This document shows, one piece after another, positions 15,435 to 24,412 of a DNA stretch of 64,000 nucleotides (positions are counted from its first letter, which is position 1; each line of letters begins with the position of its first letter). The translations under genes were made by a program, and so were the position numbers. Under the pieces are notes generated by a model. The model was not told the DNA's origin, ran no database searches, and saw only the letters and a program-made list of their open reading frames with translations. Source of the stretch: Caldibacillus debilis DSM 16016 (lineage in GTDB: Bacteria > Bacillota > Bacilli > Bacillales > Caldibacillaceae); the NCBI RefSeq assembly GCF_000383875.1, contig NZ_KB912915.1, positions 82,484-146,483 on the forward strand, read 5' to 3'.

Positions 15435-17132
15435 TTACATTTGTTCCGGCGCCTTGATCCCCAAAAGCCGCAAACCTTCCTCCAGCACGATGGTGATCGC
15501 CTTGACCAGGGCCAGGCGGGACGGCCGTTCTTCATCCGTTTCCAAAATCCTTACCGCTCCGTAATATTTATTAAAGGCCTTGGCCAGATCCAGGACATAT
15601 TTGGCGATCACCGACGGATCATAGCCGTTGAACGCCTGCAAGACCTTTTCCGGAAAGGCATGGAGCCGCTTGACGATTTCCCAGCTCTCCCCGTCTTTTA
15701 AGCCGGAAAAGGCGAAGGTTTCTTCGCCGCTTTTCCGCAATACCGAACAGGCGCGGGCAAAGGCATATTGGACATAGGGGCCCGTTTCCCCTTCGAAATT
15801 CAGCATGTCCTCCAAGGAAAATTCAATATTGTTCATGCGGTGGGATTTCAGGTCATGGAAGACGACCGCGCCGACGCCGACCATTTTTGCCGCTTCTTCC
15901 TTGTTTTCAAGGCGCGGATTTTTGGCCTCGATGTTTTTTAGCGCCTGGCGGATCGCCTCCTCCAGCACCTCTTCCAGGAGAATCACCCGCCCTTTCCGCG
16001 TCGACATTTTTTTACCGTCTTTCAAATACAGGCCGAAGGGGACGTGAACCATGTCTTTGGCCCATGGATTTCCCATTTTTTCCAAAACTTTGAACACTTG
16101 CTTGAAATGGACGCTCTGCTCGTGGCCGACCACATACAGCGCTTTGGCGAAGCGGTACGTTTGATAACGGTAGACCCCCGCCGCCAGATCGCGGGTCGCA
16201 TAGGTGGTGGCGCCGTCAGATTTTCGGATGAGGCAGGGCGGGAGTCCCTCCTCTTCCAGCATCACCACCTCGGCCTGATCGGAAGTGACGAGCAACCCCT
16301 TTTCCTCCAATTGTCGGGCGATCGCGTCCATTTTGTCGTTGTAAAAGGATTCGCCGGTGTATTCATCGAACCCGATCTCCAACAATCGGTAGATCCTTTG
16401 GAATTCCTCCAGGGAAACATCCCGGAACCATTTCCACAGGCGGACGGCTTCTTCGTCGCCGTCTTCCAGCCTTTTAAACCAGCCTCTCCCTTCTTCCGTT
16501 AAAGCCGGATTCGCTTTTTCTTCCTCATGGAATCGCACATATAGCCGGAAAAGCTCCGGAATCGGATTCGCTTTGATTTTTTCTTCCGATCCCCACCGCT
16601 TGTAGGCGCTGATCAGCTTGCCGAACTGGGTGCCCCAGTCCCCCAGGTGGTTGATTTTCACCGTTCGGTATCCGGCCTTTTCACAGATATTTGCCAATGC
16701 GCTGCCGATGACCGTCGAACGCAAATGCCCCATGGAAAAAGGCTTGGCAATATTCGGCGAGGAAAAGTCCAGGACGATCGTTTTCCCTTCACCGAAGGAC
16801 CAGCTGCCATAATTCCCTTTCTCCCGCAAAATCCGGTTGACCACCCGGCTTCCGAAGGATTTCCGGTCAAAAAAGGCATTCACATACGGCCCTAACGCTT
16901 CCACTTTTTCAAAGGCCGGATCATGGATGGCGTTGGCCAGTTTTGCCGCAATTTCCTGCGGCGGTTTGCGGAAATGTTTCGCCAATTGGAAACAAGGGAA
17001 AGAAAGATCCCCGTAAGCGGAATTTTTCGGCTGTTCGATGAGCCGTTCCATCTCCTCCGTCCACAGATCTTCTCCGACGGATTTTTTCAACGCATCCGCG
17101 AAAAGGGATTTGAAATCCGTTTGTACATCCAT
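15435..17132 (-). CDS. argS: Arginyl-tRNA synthetase
   Basis: This is a 565-residue class I aminoacyl-tRNA synthetase that charges tRNA-Arg. It has the N-terminal Add-1 domain, the HIGH-type motif SMGHLRST after SSPNIAKPF, the KMSTRKG loop, and a C-terminal DALR anticodon-binding domain (YAFARACSVLRK onward). The length is close to the ~556 residues of B. subtilis ArgS. The start at 17132 follows GGAGGG by 8 bases; the open frame continues upstream through the T-box leader only by chance. Expression is set by that leader. Confidence 0.95.
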   Translation of the reverse strand: MDVQTDFKSLFADALKKSVGEDLWTEEMERLIEQPKNSAYGDLSFPCFQLAKHFRKPPQEIAAKLANAIHDPAFEKVEALGPYVNAFFDRKSFGSRVVNRILREKGNYGSWSFGEGKTIVLDFSSPNIAKPFSMGHLRSTVIGSALANICEKAGYRTVKINHLGDWGTQFGKLISAYKRWGSEEKIKANPIPELFRLYVRFHEEEKANPALTEEGRGWFKRLEDGDEEAVRLWKWFRDVSLEEFQRIYRLLEIGFDEYTGESFYNDKMDAIARQLEEKGLLVTSDQAEVVMLEEEGLPPCLIRKSDGATTYATRDLAAGVYRYQTYRFAKALYVVGHEQSVHFKQVFKVLEKMGNPWAKDMVHVPFGLYLKDGKKMSTRKGRVILLEEVLEEAIRQALKNIEAKNPRLENKEEAAKMVGVGAVVFHDLKSHRMNNIEFSLEDMLNFEGETGPYVQYAFARACSVLRKSGEETFAFSGLKDGESWEIVKRLHAFPEKVLQAFNGYDPSVIAKYVLDLAKAFNKYYGAVRILETDEERPSRLALVKAITIVLEEGLRLLGIKAPEQM

Positions 17133-17209
17133 TTGCCGCACCCTCCTGCTTCCGTTTTCTGACTTGAACTTGCACGGGCGTTTCAGGGGACGTTTCATCC
17201 CGCCCGTTC

Positions 17210-17569
17210 CGGGAAAAAATAAAAAACCCGTCTCTTCAAAGAGACGGGCTGCACCCGCGGTGCCACTCTTTTTAACAACCGAAGGGAAAGGGCAAAACCC
17301 CCGGTTGTTCCCTCGCTGCCGTAACGCGGCCGGGCGGCGGGCTCCTACGCGCGGTTTCGGCGGCGTTTTCGCGGGAGTGTTTCCCCTGTGGCAGAAAACT
17401 TTAGCCCTGCTGCAGCCGCCGGTCAACCGTTTCAGAGCCGCTTCTCGGAAGTGCGCTTCGGAAAAAGGGCGGCATCGGGCTTCCACCGTCCCCGACTCGC
17501 TCGTGCCGCTGTCTTTTTCCTACTCTCTTCTTCATCGAATTTTCGGCTTATTTCAACATTTTCGGTTAA
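17210..17569 (-). ncRNA. T-box leader of argS
   Basis: The minus strand shows a complete T-box leader. A stem I region has GAGAGTAGG and GGGGACGGTGGAAGCCC, and the T-box core TGGCACCGCGG lies at 17254-17265. A GC-rich terminator (GCCCGTCTC paired with GAGACGGG) with a T run follows at 17216-17250. Uncharged tRNA-Arg should stabilise the antiterminator. I could not place the specifier codon with confidence. Confidence 0.92.
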
Positions 17570-17575
17570 TATGTA

Positions 17576-17604
17576 ATTATAAAGATTCTCCCCTGGATTT
17601 TCAA
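17576..17604 (-). promoter_or_regulatory. Promoter of the argS T-box transcript
   Basis: TTGAAA (17599-17604) and TATAAT (17576-17581) on the minus strand are exactly 17 bases apart, just before the leader. Confidence 0.75.
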
Positions 17605-17701
17605 CATCTATTCGAGTATTTTCCCGTTGATCGGCCATTTTCCGGCCGATGCGGACCGCCGGCGGAGCATTTCCGCCGTCCGGAAAGGCAGGGCCGAAAA
17701 T

Positions 17702-18349
17702 TTACGCATCCAGCAAATCCACCAACGGGATCCGGCAAAAATCGTCCAATACGACGGCCTGTTCCGGGAAACGGCTGCCTTTCGTCACCCGGTTCGGGAT
17801 GATGTAGCAGGGGATCCCCGCCCGCAAGGCCGCCGTCGAACCGTTGACCGAATCCTCAATGGCAACCGCCTCTTCCGGCTTCAGCCGCAGCGCCTCCAAA
17901 ACCCGCAAATACAGTTCCGGATCCGGCTTTACTTCGCGGACGTCATCTTTTGTCTTGATGACGGAAAAATATGCGTCCAGCCGGAATCGTTTTAAATGTT
18001 TTTCCACCCAATCCCGGCCGGAACTGGTGGCGATCGCCAGGGGCAAACCCTTTTCATGGGCTTCCCGGATAAAGGGGAGGACCCCCTGGCGGATCTCCAA
18101 AAAACCCTCGCGGTTTTCGAACCGCCGGATTAAATCTTTCCGTATTTCCCTTCTGTCCAGCCGGATGCCCAAGTCATGCTCGATTCCTTGAAAAATGGCG
18201 TCGTTCGCCGTGCCGATCCCCTTCGCGAACAATTTTAATGGCAATTCATATTGATAATGCTGCTTGAAATACTCAAAATAGATCTCGTACCACAGGCTCT
18301 CCGTATCGACAATCGTCCCGTCGAAGTCAAAAATGACCGCTTTCAGCAT
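17702..18349 (-). CDS. HAD-family phosphatase/phosphoglucomutase-like
   Basis: This 215-residue HAD hydrolase has the nucleophile motif DFDGTIVDTE near the N-terminus, motif II ATSSGRDW, the lysine in EVKPDPELYL and motif IV AIEDSVNGSTAAL. The cap is a helical C1 type, as in beta-phosphoglucomutase and YhcW-like phosphatases. The substrate cannot be read from sequence. The ATG at 18349 is preferred over a GTG nine bases upstream. It stands alone between the argS leader and a region of broken genes. Confidence 0.82.
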   Translation of the reverse strand: MLKAVIFDFDGTIVDTESLWYEIYFEYFKQHYQYELPLKLFAKGIGTANDAIFQGIEHDLGIRLDRREIRKDLIRRFENREGFLEIRQGVLPFIREAHEKGLPLAIATSSGRDWVEKHLKRFRLDAYFSVIKTKDDVREVKPDPELYLRVLEALRLKPEEAVAIEDSVNGSTAALRAGIPCYIIPNRVTKGSRFPEQAVVLDDFCRIPLVDLLDA

Positions 18350-18533
18350 ATCCCTCACATCCTGTCCATGCTTTTCGGATTATTAGCGCGATGTGCGGCA
18401 GACCGTGCGGGCCAATGTTCCCCGGGGAACCGGTTCCGCCTTTAAACAAAAAAATCGAATAGAAGGGGCCCTTTGTCCTGCACCCATCTCTTCCTGGACA
18501 TGTGTAAAATTCGAAAACCGGCCGCTAATACAA

Positions 18534-18779
18534 TCATAAAGGATCAGGAATCTTCTTCAAATACCAATCTTTCTTTTTCCGATAAGGCAAGCGCTTCCGG
18601 TTGCTTTTCCAAAACGGCTGCTGTGAAATCTTCAACTGTTTAGCTAAAGCTCGTTCTCTTTGTATAAACGGAAGCTCATAGTTCCGACATCGCGCCTTCG
18701 AATGAAGGTTTGCCCCTTTGAAGAACAGCTTTTTCACATCTTCATCAAGATTGCCTGTCACGATAACGGCCCCGCTCAC
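18534..18779 (-). CDS. Unrecognised 81-residue basic protein
   Basis: A GTG-started frame six bases after the end of the broken nitrilase-like gene encodes 81 residues. It begins SGAVIVTGNLDEDVKKLF and has a very basic C-terminal half (RKRLPYRKKKDW). I do not recognise the family. Because its upstream partner is broken, this may be a relic or the tail of a longer degraded locus. Confidence 0.35.
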   Translation of the reverse strand: MSGAVIVTGNLDEDVKKLFFKGANLHSKARCRNYELPFIQRERALAKQLKISQQPFWKSNRKRLPYRKKKDWYLKKIPDPL

Positions 18780-18785
18780 GCCTTC

Positions 18786-19590
18786 TTACTTCTCGATTTC
18801 AATTCCCGCTAAGTTTTCAAATTCCGACTTGCCGCCCATTAGCGGATTTTCCGGCTCCGATTCACCGTCCGGGAACAGGATCTGAAATCCATCGTGCCAT
18901 GTATGCAACAGCCTTCTCATTGGCAATCGATCAATTCGTTTTTTAAGACATCCGCTCATGACGTGAACCGATTTTGTTTCCGTATCGAATATTCGCAAGC
19001 GGGTATCATTTTTTGCGATAGAGATAGGATTTCCGATTTTATCAAAGCGGCAGGCGATCGGGATGGAGCATCGATGATTTTTGTAGAAGCCGTCTGAATG
19101 GCTTGTTCCGATTACGATTGATTTTTGTAAGACGGCCATTCGTTTCGCTTCGTTGATCCATCCGGCGAACTGTTCTTCACTGTACATCCCGGCTCCAATC
19201 GGATGAAAGATGAGGCGGACGGGATTCATTTGATCCAATCCTTCGGATCCCTGGAAAATTTCTCCGCACAATCAATAGCCCATTTTTAACGGTCCGTCTT
19301 CAACGTTTGACGGAACATACAATTGCTCATGGACGGGCGTTTTCTTCCTGGCTAAAATAATTTCTCCCGGGCGGTTGACGATAAAGGCCCGATTTTTTCC
19401 ATTTTTATCTTGATAACCTGAGATGATGGATTGATCGTGATCCTTGCCCATTCACAAACCCGCTTTATTTTTTCATGGGAAAAATACCCTTCCGGAAAAA
19501 ATAACATAGTCCGGCACCGGGTTTTTTAGCGGCATTTTCCAATTGTTCCAAACCCTCTTCATGCCTCGGTTGGCCGATGCGTATCTTCAC
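18786..19590 (-). pseudogene. Broken nitrilase/carbon-nitrogen hydrolase gene
   Basis: Read through three frames, the minus strand gives a recognisable nitrilase-superfamily protein. It runs from a KIRIGQPRHEEGLEQLE-like start to FFPEGYF (catalytic Glu), DGPLKMGY (Lys) and LCGEIFQG (Cys), then LIFHPIGAG, SIVIGTSHSDGFY and DTRLRIFDTETK. It is interrupted by frameshifts near 19,490 and 19,450 and by an in-frame TGA at 19,272-19,274, directly before the Cys motif. All three catalytic residues can still be seen, so decay may be recent. Sequencing error could explain one break, but hardly all three. Confidence 0.7.
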
Positions 19591-19702
19591 CGTTCCACCC
19601 CATGGTTCAAGCAAACGGTTAAAAATACATCTTCTCTTTTTTTCCGAATAACCTTTTTCAATCGTTGAAGAACAAACCGGGAACGTTGCTGAAGATCCAT
19701 TT

Positions 19703-19745
19703 AAAAAGGGCGCCCCAAAAGCGTTCGTTTTTGGGGCGCCCTTCT
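19703..19745 (-). terminator. Terminator of the ABC transporter operon
   Basis: GGGCGCCCCAAAA pairs with TTTTGGGGCGCCC, followed on the minus strand by TTTTTAAA, 135 bases after the ATPase gene stop. The stem is very strong. Confidence 0.88.
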
Positions 19746-19879
19746 GCTTGCATCTGCGTTTTTTCCTGTCTGCCTGAGACGGTTCATGGCATGGCGTTGC
19801 TGAAAACGGCATTTTTTAAGCCGGGGGAAAGGACCGCCCTCTCCATCCATTCCAAACGGAGCGAACGGGATCCTCCCGG

Positions 19880-20674
19880 TCATCCCAGCAGCGTCCGGTC
19901 TTCGGCCAACTGTTTGCCCCGGATCCGCCGGAATTCGCCGAGGAGCCTGTCGATCGTCCAATTTTTCTTCTCCTCTTCATTCAGTTCCAAGATGATCTTT
20001 CCCTGGTCCATCATGATGAGGCGATTGCCCAAATCCAGCGCCTGCTGCATATTGTGGGTGACCATAAGGGCCGTCAGCCGGAATTCTTCCACGATCTGTT
20101 TCGTCAAGTTCGTGATCAATTCCGCCCGGGACGGATCGAGTGCGGCGGTATGTTCATCCAACAGCAGGATCGCCGGTTCCGTAAAGGTGGCCATCAACAA
20201 GGAAATGGCCTGCCTTTCTCCCCCCGAGAGCAGACCGACCTTGGCGTTCAGCCGGCTTTCCAGCCCGAGATGGAGGCTCCCCAGCAGCTCCCGGAATTGC
20301 TTCCGCCTTTTTTCCGTCACTCCCGCTTTCAGCGTCCGCCTTCTGTTTCGCGACAAGGCGATCGCCAAGTTTTCTTCGATCGTTAGGGAAGGCGAGGTGC
20401 CGGCCATCGGATCCTGATACACCCGGCCGATGAAACGGGAACGCTTGAATTCCGGCAGCATCGTCACGTCTTTCCCGTCAATCAGCACCTTGCCGGAATC
20501 GGGGGTCAGCACGCCCGCGATCACGTTCATCAATGTGGATTTTCCGGCGCCGTTGCTGCCGATGACCGTCACAAAATCCCCCTTGTTCAGCTTCAAATTG
20601 ACGTGATCCAAGGCGACCTTTTCATCCAAGGTGCCTTCGTTGAAAATCTTGACAACCTCTTTGACTTCAAGCAT
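19880..20674 (-). CDS. ABC transporter ATPase (TrpZ/YtpP-like uptake family)
   Basis: This 264-residue ABC ATPase has Walker A GSNGAGKST, Q-loop VYQDP, signature LLSGGERQ and a Walker B with an unusual ILLLDEHTAALD (His where Pro is usual). That variant and the MLEVKEVVKIFN opening are typical of ATPases paired with TrpX/TrpY-type (DUF-ABC sub-bind) uptake systems. It overlaps the end of the permease gene by 8 bases. Amino acid or aromatic compound import is a guess from the family. No substrate-binding protein lies in this operon. Confidence 0.8.
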   Translation of the reverse strand: MLEVKEVVKIFNEGTLDEKVALDHVNLKLNKGDFVTVIGSNGAGKSTLMNVIAGVLTPDSGKVLIDGKDVTMLPEFKRSRFIGRVYQDPMAGTSPSLTIEENLAIALSRNRRRTLKAGVTEKRRKQFRELLGSLHLGLESRLNAKVGLLSGGERQAISLLMATFTEPAILLLDEHTAALDPSRAELITNLTKQIVEEFRLTALMVTHNMQQALDLGNRLIMMDQGKIILELNEEEKKNWTIDRLLGEFRRIRGKQLAEDRTLLG

Positions 20675-21632
20675 TTGCCTTTTCCTCCTGCCGGACGGAA
20701 CGCTTTCCGTTTCTCTTGGCTTTTTTCCGCTTTTCCCGCCGCTTTTCGACCAAACCGGGGATGATTAACGCCAGCACGACGATCGCGGCGGTAATGAGCT
20801 TCATGTCGCTGGCATCCATCATATTTTGCTTCAATGCGAAACCGACAATGATCCGGTACAGGATGGCGCCGATCACGACGGCCAGCGTGGCCCGGGCAAT
20901 CGTTTTGGCGCCGACCACCGCTTCCCCGATGATGACCGACGCCAGGCCGACGACGATCATGCCGATTCCCATGCCCGCATCGGCGAATTCATTGTATTGG
21001 GCGAAAAGGGATCCGGAAAGGGCGACATAGGCATTGGAAATCCCCAATCCCAAAATGATCAGTCCGTCGGTATTCGCGGAAAAACTCCGGATCATCCGCT
21101 TATTGTCGCCGGTCGCCCGCATCGCCAGGCCGATTTCCGTTTTTAAAAACCAGTCCAACATCCATTTGAAGATGAACGTCACGACGAGGAAAAAGACCAG
21201 CAACGCCCACGGGAAGCCGGCGGCGTTCCCGAGGGATTCCACTTGGGACACGACCGTCTCCCGATTCAACAGCGGAACGTTCGGCTTCGACGTCACGTTC
21301 GGATCGGTGAAGCCCATAATGCGCAAATTGATGGAATAGAGGGCGGTCATCATCAATATTCCCGACAGCAGATTGTTGATTTTCCCCTTCGTATGGAGGA
21401 TCCCCGTCAAACACCCCGCCAGGAGCCCGGCGAACAAGGACGCCAAGGTCGCTGCTGCGGGAGGATAGCCGTTATAGATCATCGTCGCGCTGACCGCGGC
21501 ACCGGTGACGAAACTGCCGTCCACCGTTAAATCGGGGAAATCGAGAATCCGGAAGGTCAAATAGACCCCCAACGCCATAATGGAAAAAATGAGGCCGAGT
21601 TCCACCCACTGCAAAACCATCTGTGACAACAT
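20667..21632 (-). CDS. ABC transporter permease (TrpY-like)
   Basis: This 321-residue permease has about nine hydrophobic helices and a very basic tail (RREKRKKAKRNGKR). It contains the BPD_transp_2-type core: FPDLTVDGSFVTGAA near the N-terminus, ATGDNKRMIRSFSANTD in the coupling region and VGLASVIIGEAVVGAKTI. The start at 21632 follows TTGGAG by 8 bases; the upstream open frame is not used. It forms an operon with the ATPase downstream, while the binding-protein gene usual in this family is missing on both sides. Confidence 0.82.
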   Translation of the reverse strand: MLSQMVLQWVELGLIFSIMALGVYLTFRILDFPDLTVDGSFVTGAAVSATMIYNGYPPAAATLASLFAGLLAGCLTGILHTKGKINNLLSGILMMTALYSINLRIMGFTDPNVTSKPNVPLLNRETVVSQVESLGNAAGFPWALLVFFLVVTFIFKWMLDWFLKTEIGLAMRATGDNKRMIRSFSANTDGLIILGLGISNAYVALSGSLFAQYNEFADAGMGIGMIVVGLASVIIGEAVVGAKTIARATLAVVIGAILYRIIVGFALKQNMMDASDMKLITAAIVVLALIIPGLVEKRREKRKKAKRNGKRSVRQEEKANA

Positions 21633-21865
21633 CCGCTTCACTCCAATGCGAAAATGAAATGAATCGACGATAATTCCGGGAAAAAGAAAAAGGGGAAATC
21701 GGATCGTCCAAACCACTCCGCTGATTCTTGAAGCAAACGCCGGGTCCCTCCCGGCAAGGTTTTTCGCGCCGGAAAGGGAAAACCCGCCGCATCGGCCGTT
21801 GAAATGGACCGTTCGGATTGATTTCCCCAGGAAAAACGGAAAATTATCGAAAAATATTACTCTTA

Positions 21866-21894
21866 TTTTCACAATGATGGATAAATATTGTCAA
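21866..21894 (-). promoter_or_regulatory. Possible promoter of the ABC operon
   Basis: On the minus strand a perfect TTGACA (21889-21894) is followed after 17 bases by a poor -10, TGAAAA. The leader before the permease start would be about 230 bases; no riboswitch was recognised in it. Confidence 0.3.
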
Positions 21895-21911
21895 GGGTTA
21901 AACATAAAAAA

Positions 21912-22688
21912 TTATTCCCCGGAAAAATTTGGTTTCCGCTTCTCGGCAAAAGCCCTTAACGCTTCGATCCGGTCTTTCGTGGCCAGGACCTTTTCATAGG
22001 CCTCTTCCTCGATGGCCAGCCCCGTCTTCAAATCCACGTCCATGCCGAGCCGGATGGCCATTTTCGCCTGCTGGACGGCCAACGGGCCGTTTTGCAAAAT
22101 CTCCCCCGCCAATTGGAAGCATACAGCCATCAGTTCATCCAGTTCGGCGATTTTGTTTAGGATGCCGTACAGATAGGCTTCTTCGGCTGTGATCTTCCTT
22201 GCGGCGAAGATCAATTCCTTTGCCCGCGCCTCCCCGATCAGGCGCGGGAGCCGCTGCGTTCCGCCGGCTCCGGGTATGATGGCCAGGCTCGTTTCCGTCA
22301 ATCCCATGACGGCCGTTTTGGCGGCGATGCGCAAATCGCAGGCCAGCATCAGCTCAAACCCGCCGCCGAAGGCGTACCCGTTGACGGCGGCAATGGTCGG
22401 TTTCGGCAATTCCGAAATCCGCTGAAAAAGGGTGCGGGTCTTGTTTACATTTCTTCGCACTTCATCGTCCGTCAAGTTCTTCCGTTCTTTTAAATCCGCT
22501 CCGGCGCTGAACGCCTTTTCGCCGGCTCCGGTAAAGATGACGATCCGGACATTCCGATCGTACCGGAGCCGTTCCACCGTCCGTTCCAGTTCCTCGAGCA
22601 TCCCGAAGTTCAACGCGTTTAACGTCTCCGGGCGGTTGAGGGTGACGACGGCGATTTGATTTTGAATGTCCAATCGTACGGCAGCCAA
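21912..22688 (-). CDS. Enoyl-CoA hydratase family (YngF-like)
   Basis: This 258-residue crotonase-family protein has the oxyanion-hole segments GEKAFSAGADLKER and NGYAFGGGFELMLACDLRIA, and the catalytic-glutamate region GLTETSLAIIPGAGGTQRL, where two glutamates are expected. The pattern is close to B. subtilis YngF, a methylglutaconyl/enoyl-CoA hydratase of leucine or fatty acid breakdown. Both catalytic regions look intact. It is likely transcribed alone, 377 bases after the next crotonase gene upstream, with repeat DNA between. Confidence 0.85.
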   Translation of the reverse strand: MAAVRLDIQNQIAVVTLNRPETLNALNFGMLEELERTVERLRYDRNVRIVIFTGAGEKAFSAGADLKERKNLTDDEVRRNVNKTRTLFQRISELPKPTIAAVNGYAFGGGFELMLACDLRIAAKTAVMGLTETSLAIIPGAGGTQRLPRLIGEARAKELIFAARKITAEEAYLYGILNKIAELDELMAVCFQLAGEILQNGPLAVQQAKMAIRLGMDVDLKTGLAIEEEAYEKVLATKDRIEALRAFAEKRKPNFSGE

Positions 22689-22866
22689 TCCCGACTCCTC
22701 CCTTTTATTTTTTGAATATTTAGACTTTATCTGGCATAAGAATCCCGAAGGCGCCCTTTCCTCAAGCTGCAGCTCCGTTGGCTTCGGATCTGCGCTTCAT
22801 TATTCCCTGTGATGACCGGAATCGCCGCTTGCGGATTTTCCGTCCGCATCGGGTTTTACAGGCGAC

Positions 22867-22947
22867 GCAGCCCATTCCCCGGTGATTTCGTCATACAATC
22901 GGGCGATCGATCTTCCTCCTTTGCGGGCGTAGCAGCCCATTCCCCGG
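22867..22947. repeat. 16-bp direct repeat pair, 65-bp offset
   Basis: GCAGCCCATTCCCCGG is found at 22867-22882 and again, identical, at 22932-22947. It lies in the 377-base gap between the two crotonase genes, which otherwise shows nothing. Confidence 0.75.
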
Positions 22948-23065
22948 GAAATACCATCCTTTCCGATTCCCTAAAGCGAAGCGGATGCCGGCGGAACCGG
23001 ATCGACTGCGGGCTCCTTCCCCCAAAAACTAGAGAGCCGCATGATCCCCACGGCGAAAGCGGTTT

Positions 23066-23839
23066 TCATCGCCCGCTGAAACGCGCTTTTCTTTTTTCCA
23101 GAAAGGCCCGGATCCCCTCCCTGTGGTCGGCCGTTCTGCCGGCCGCCTTTTGGGCCGCCGCTTCGTATTCCAGCATTTGCGGGAGCGGCGTTTCAAAGGT
23201 TTTTTGCAGGCAATGTTTCATGAGAGCGATCGCCCTTGTCGGCAAGGAAGCCACTTTTTCGGCAAAATCACGGATTTCTTTATCCCAGCTGGCAGCCGGG
23301 ATCACCCGGGAAGCCAGGCCCAGTTCCACGGCCTTCTCCGCGGAAACGGCCTCCCCCAGCAGGGACAGTTCCATGGCCTTGGCATAACCGATCATTCTCG
23401 GCAAAAAATACAAATTTCCGGCGTCGGGAATTAAGCCGATATGGACAAAGGCTTGATGGAAGGAGGCGCTCTCGTGGACGGCCCTGAAGTCGCAGGCCAA
23501 GGCCAGACTGAAGCCGGCGCCGGCGGCCGCTCCGTTGACGGCGGCAATCACCGGGATTTCCAAAGATTGAAGTTCCAGGATCAACGGATTGTAAGCCGTC
23601 CTTAAAATCTCCCCGTAATCCAGATCTTTCCCCATCTCCGTTAAATCCGCTCCGGAACAAAAGGCCCTCCCTTCTCCGGTGATCACCAGGCAGCGGAATT
23701 TTTCATCCCGTTTCGTCCTTTTGATGGCTTCCATCAATTCTGCCTGCATCGTCCCGTTCATCGCATTCATTTTTTCCGGCCGGTTTAACCGGATCCATGC
23801 CACCCTTTCTTCCCCTTCCCATTTGATCGTTTGATACAT
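23066..23839 (-). CDS. Enoyl-CoA hydratase/isomerase family (PaaG-like)
   Basis: This 257-residue crotonase-family protein has the oxyanion hole in GRAFCSGADLTEMG and NGAAAGAGFSLALACDFRA, then FVHIGLIPDAGNLYFLPRMIG. The position of the second hydratase glutamate is Asp/Gly-like, as in PaaG-type isomerases and ring-activated acyl-CoA enzymes, so isomerase activity is as likely as hydration. The ATG at 23839 follows AAGGAG; the long upstream open frame has no start signal. No promoter was identified. Confidence 0.82.
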   Translation of the reverse strand: MYQTIKWEGEERVAWIRLNRPEKMNAMNGTMQAELMEAIKRTKRDEKFRCLVITGEGRAFCSGADLTEMGKDLDYGEILRTAYNPLILELQSLEIPVIAAVNGAAAGAGFSLALACDFRAVHESASFHQAFVHIGLIPDAGNLYFLPRMIGYAKAMELSLLGEAVSAEKAVELGLASRVIPAASWDKEIRDFAEKVASLPTRAIALMKHCLQKTFETPLPQMLEYEAAAQKAAGRTADHREGIRAFLEKRKARFSGR

Positions 23840-24342
23840 CCCTTGCCACTCCTTTCCTTTTTCGCATTTTTTGGCGGCGGGCAGATCGATCTCCGCCAGC
23901 CGGAGATTTTGACGGGGAACAGGTTCGCGCACGGCCGGCGAAAAAAACATTGGCCCACGCTTCGATAAACCGCTTTCAGCGGCGGAAAAGTCCGGTTGCG
24001 CTTTCGTTTCCGGCAAATCCATTTCTCCGGCGCCGAAAGGCGCCGAAAGATCTCCGCCGGGGCTTGCCAATCCCACAATCCCCGGGCGGCGGAACGTTCT
24101 CCGATCTCCGGTGCAAAACCAACCTCGTCCCCCTGACGGAGGGAAAGGTTCCCGCGCACTAGCCGGTTCCCTTTTCCGAAAGTTCCGCTCCTTGTTCCCT
24201 TTCGGACCGCTTGGTTGACGGCCCGAGATGTCCCACTAAAACATTCGCCTTCCGTCCCGCCAATTCCTTCCCGATGAAACGGTCCGGCTTCCCTTATCTG
24301 CCGCTCCGTCCGCCTTGATCCGGAAAAAATTTTGTTTGGCTC

Positions 24343-24371
24343 TTGCAATGCGGATAAAAAACGAATAATAT
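24343..24371 (+). promoter_or_regulatory. Promoter of the purine permease gene
   Basis: TTGCAA (24343-24348) and TAATAT (24366-24371) are 17 bases apart. The -10 overlaps the left half of a PurR-like site. The ~500 bases upstream back to 23840 show no gene. Confidence 0.75.
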
Positions 24372-24396
24372 TAAATATGTGTTTAAAAAACGTTCG
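24362..24396 (+). promoter_or_regulatory. PurR-like tandem PurBox
   Basis: CGAATAATA (24362-24370) and the inverted CGAACGTTT (24388-24396) are separated by 17 bases. This is the arrangement of the two inverted PurBoxes bound by Bacillus PurR, and it overlaps the promoter, so repression in the presence of adenine is expected. Confidence 0.6.
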
Positions 24397-24412
24397 TATT
24401 TGGGTGATCGAC

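Noticed and set aside
17133..17486. A ~118-residue N-terminal extension of ArgS
   Set aside because: It covers the T-box and its terminator; the start at 17132 has a ribosome-binding site and fits the family.
21640..21890. A T-box or other riboswitch before the TrpY-like permease
   Set aside because: An AGTGGTTTGG-like stretch was considered, but the conserved TGGNACCGCG core and a terminator hairpin are missing.
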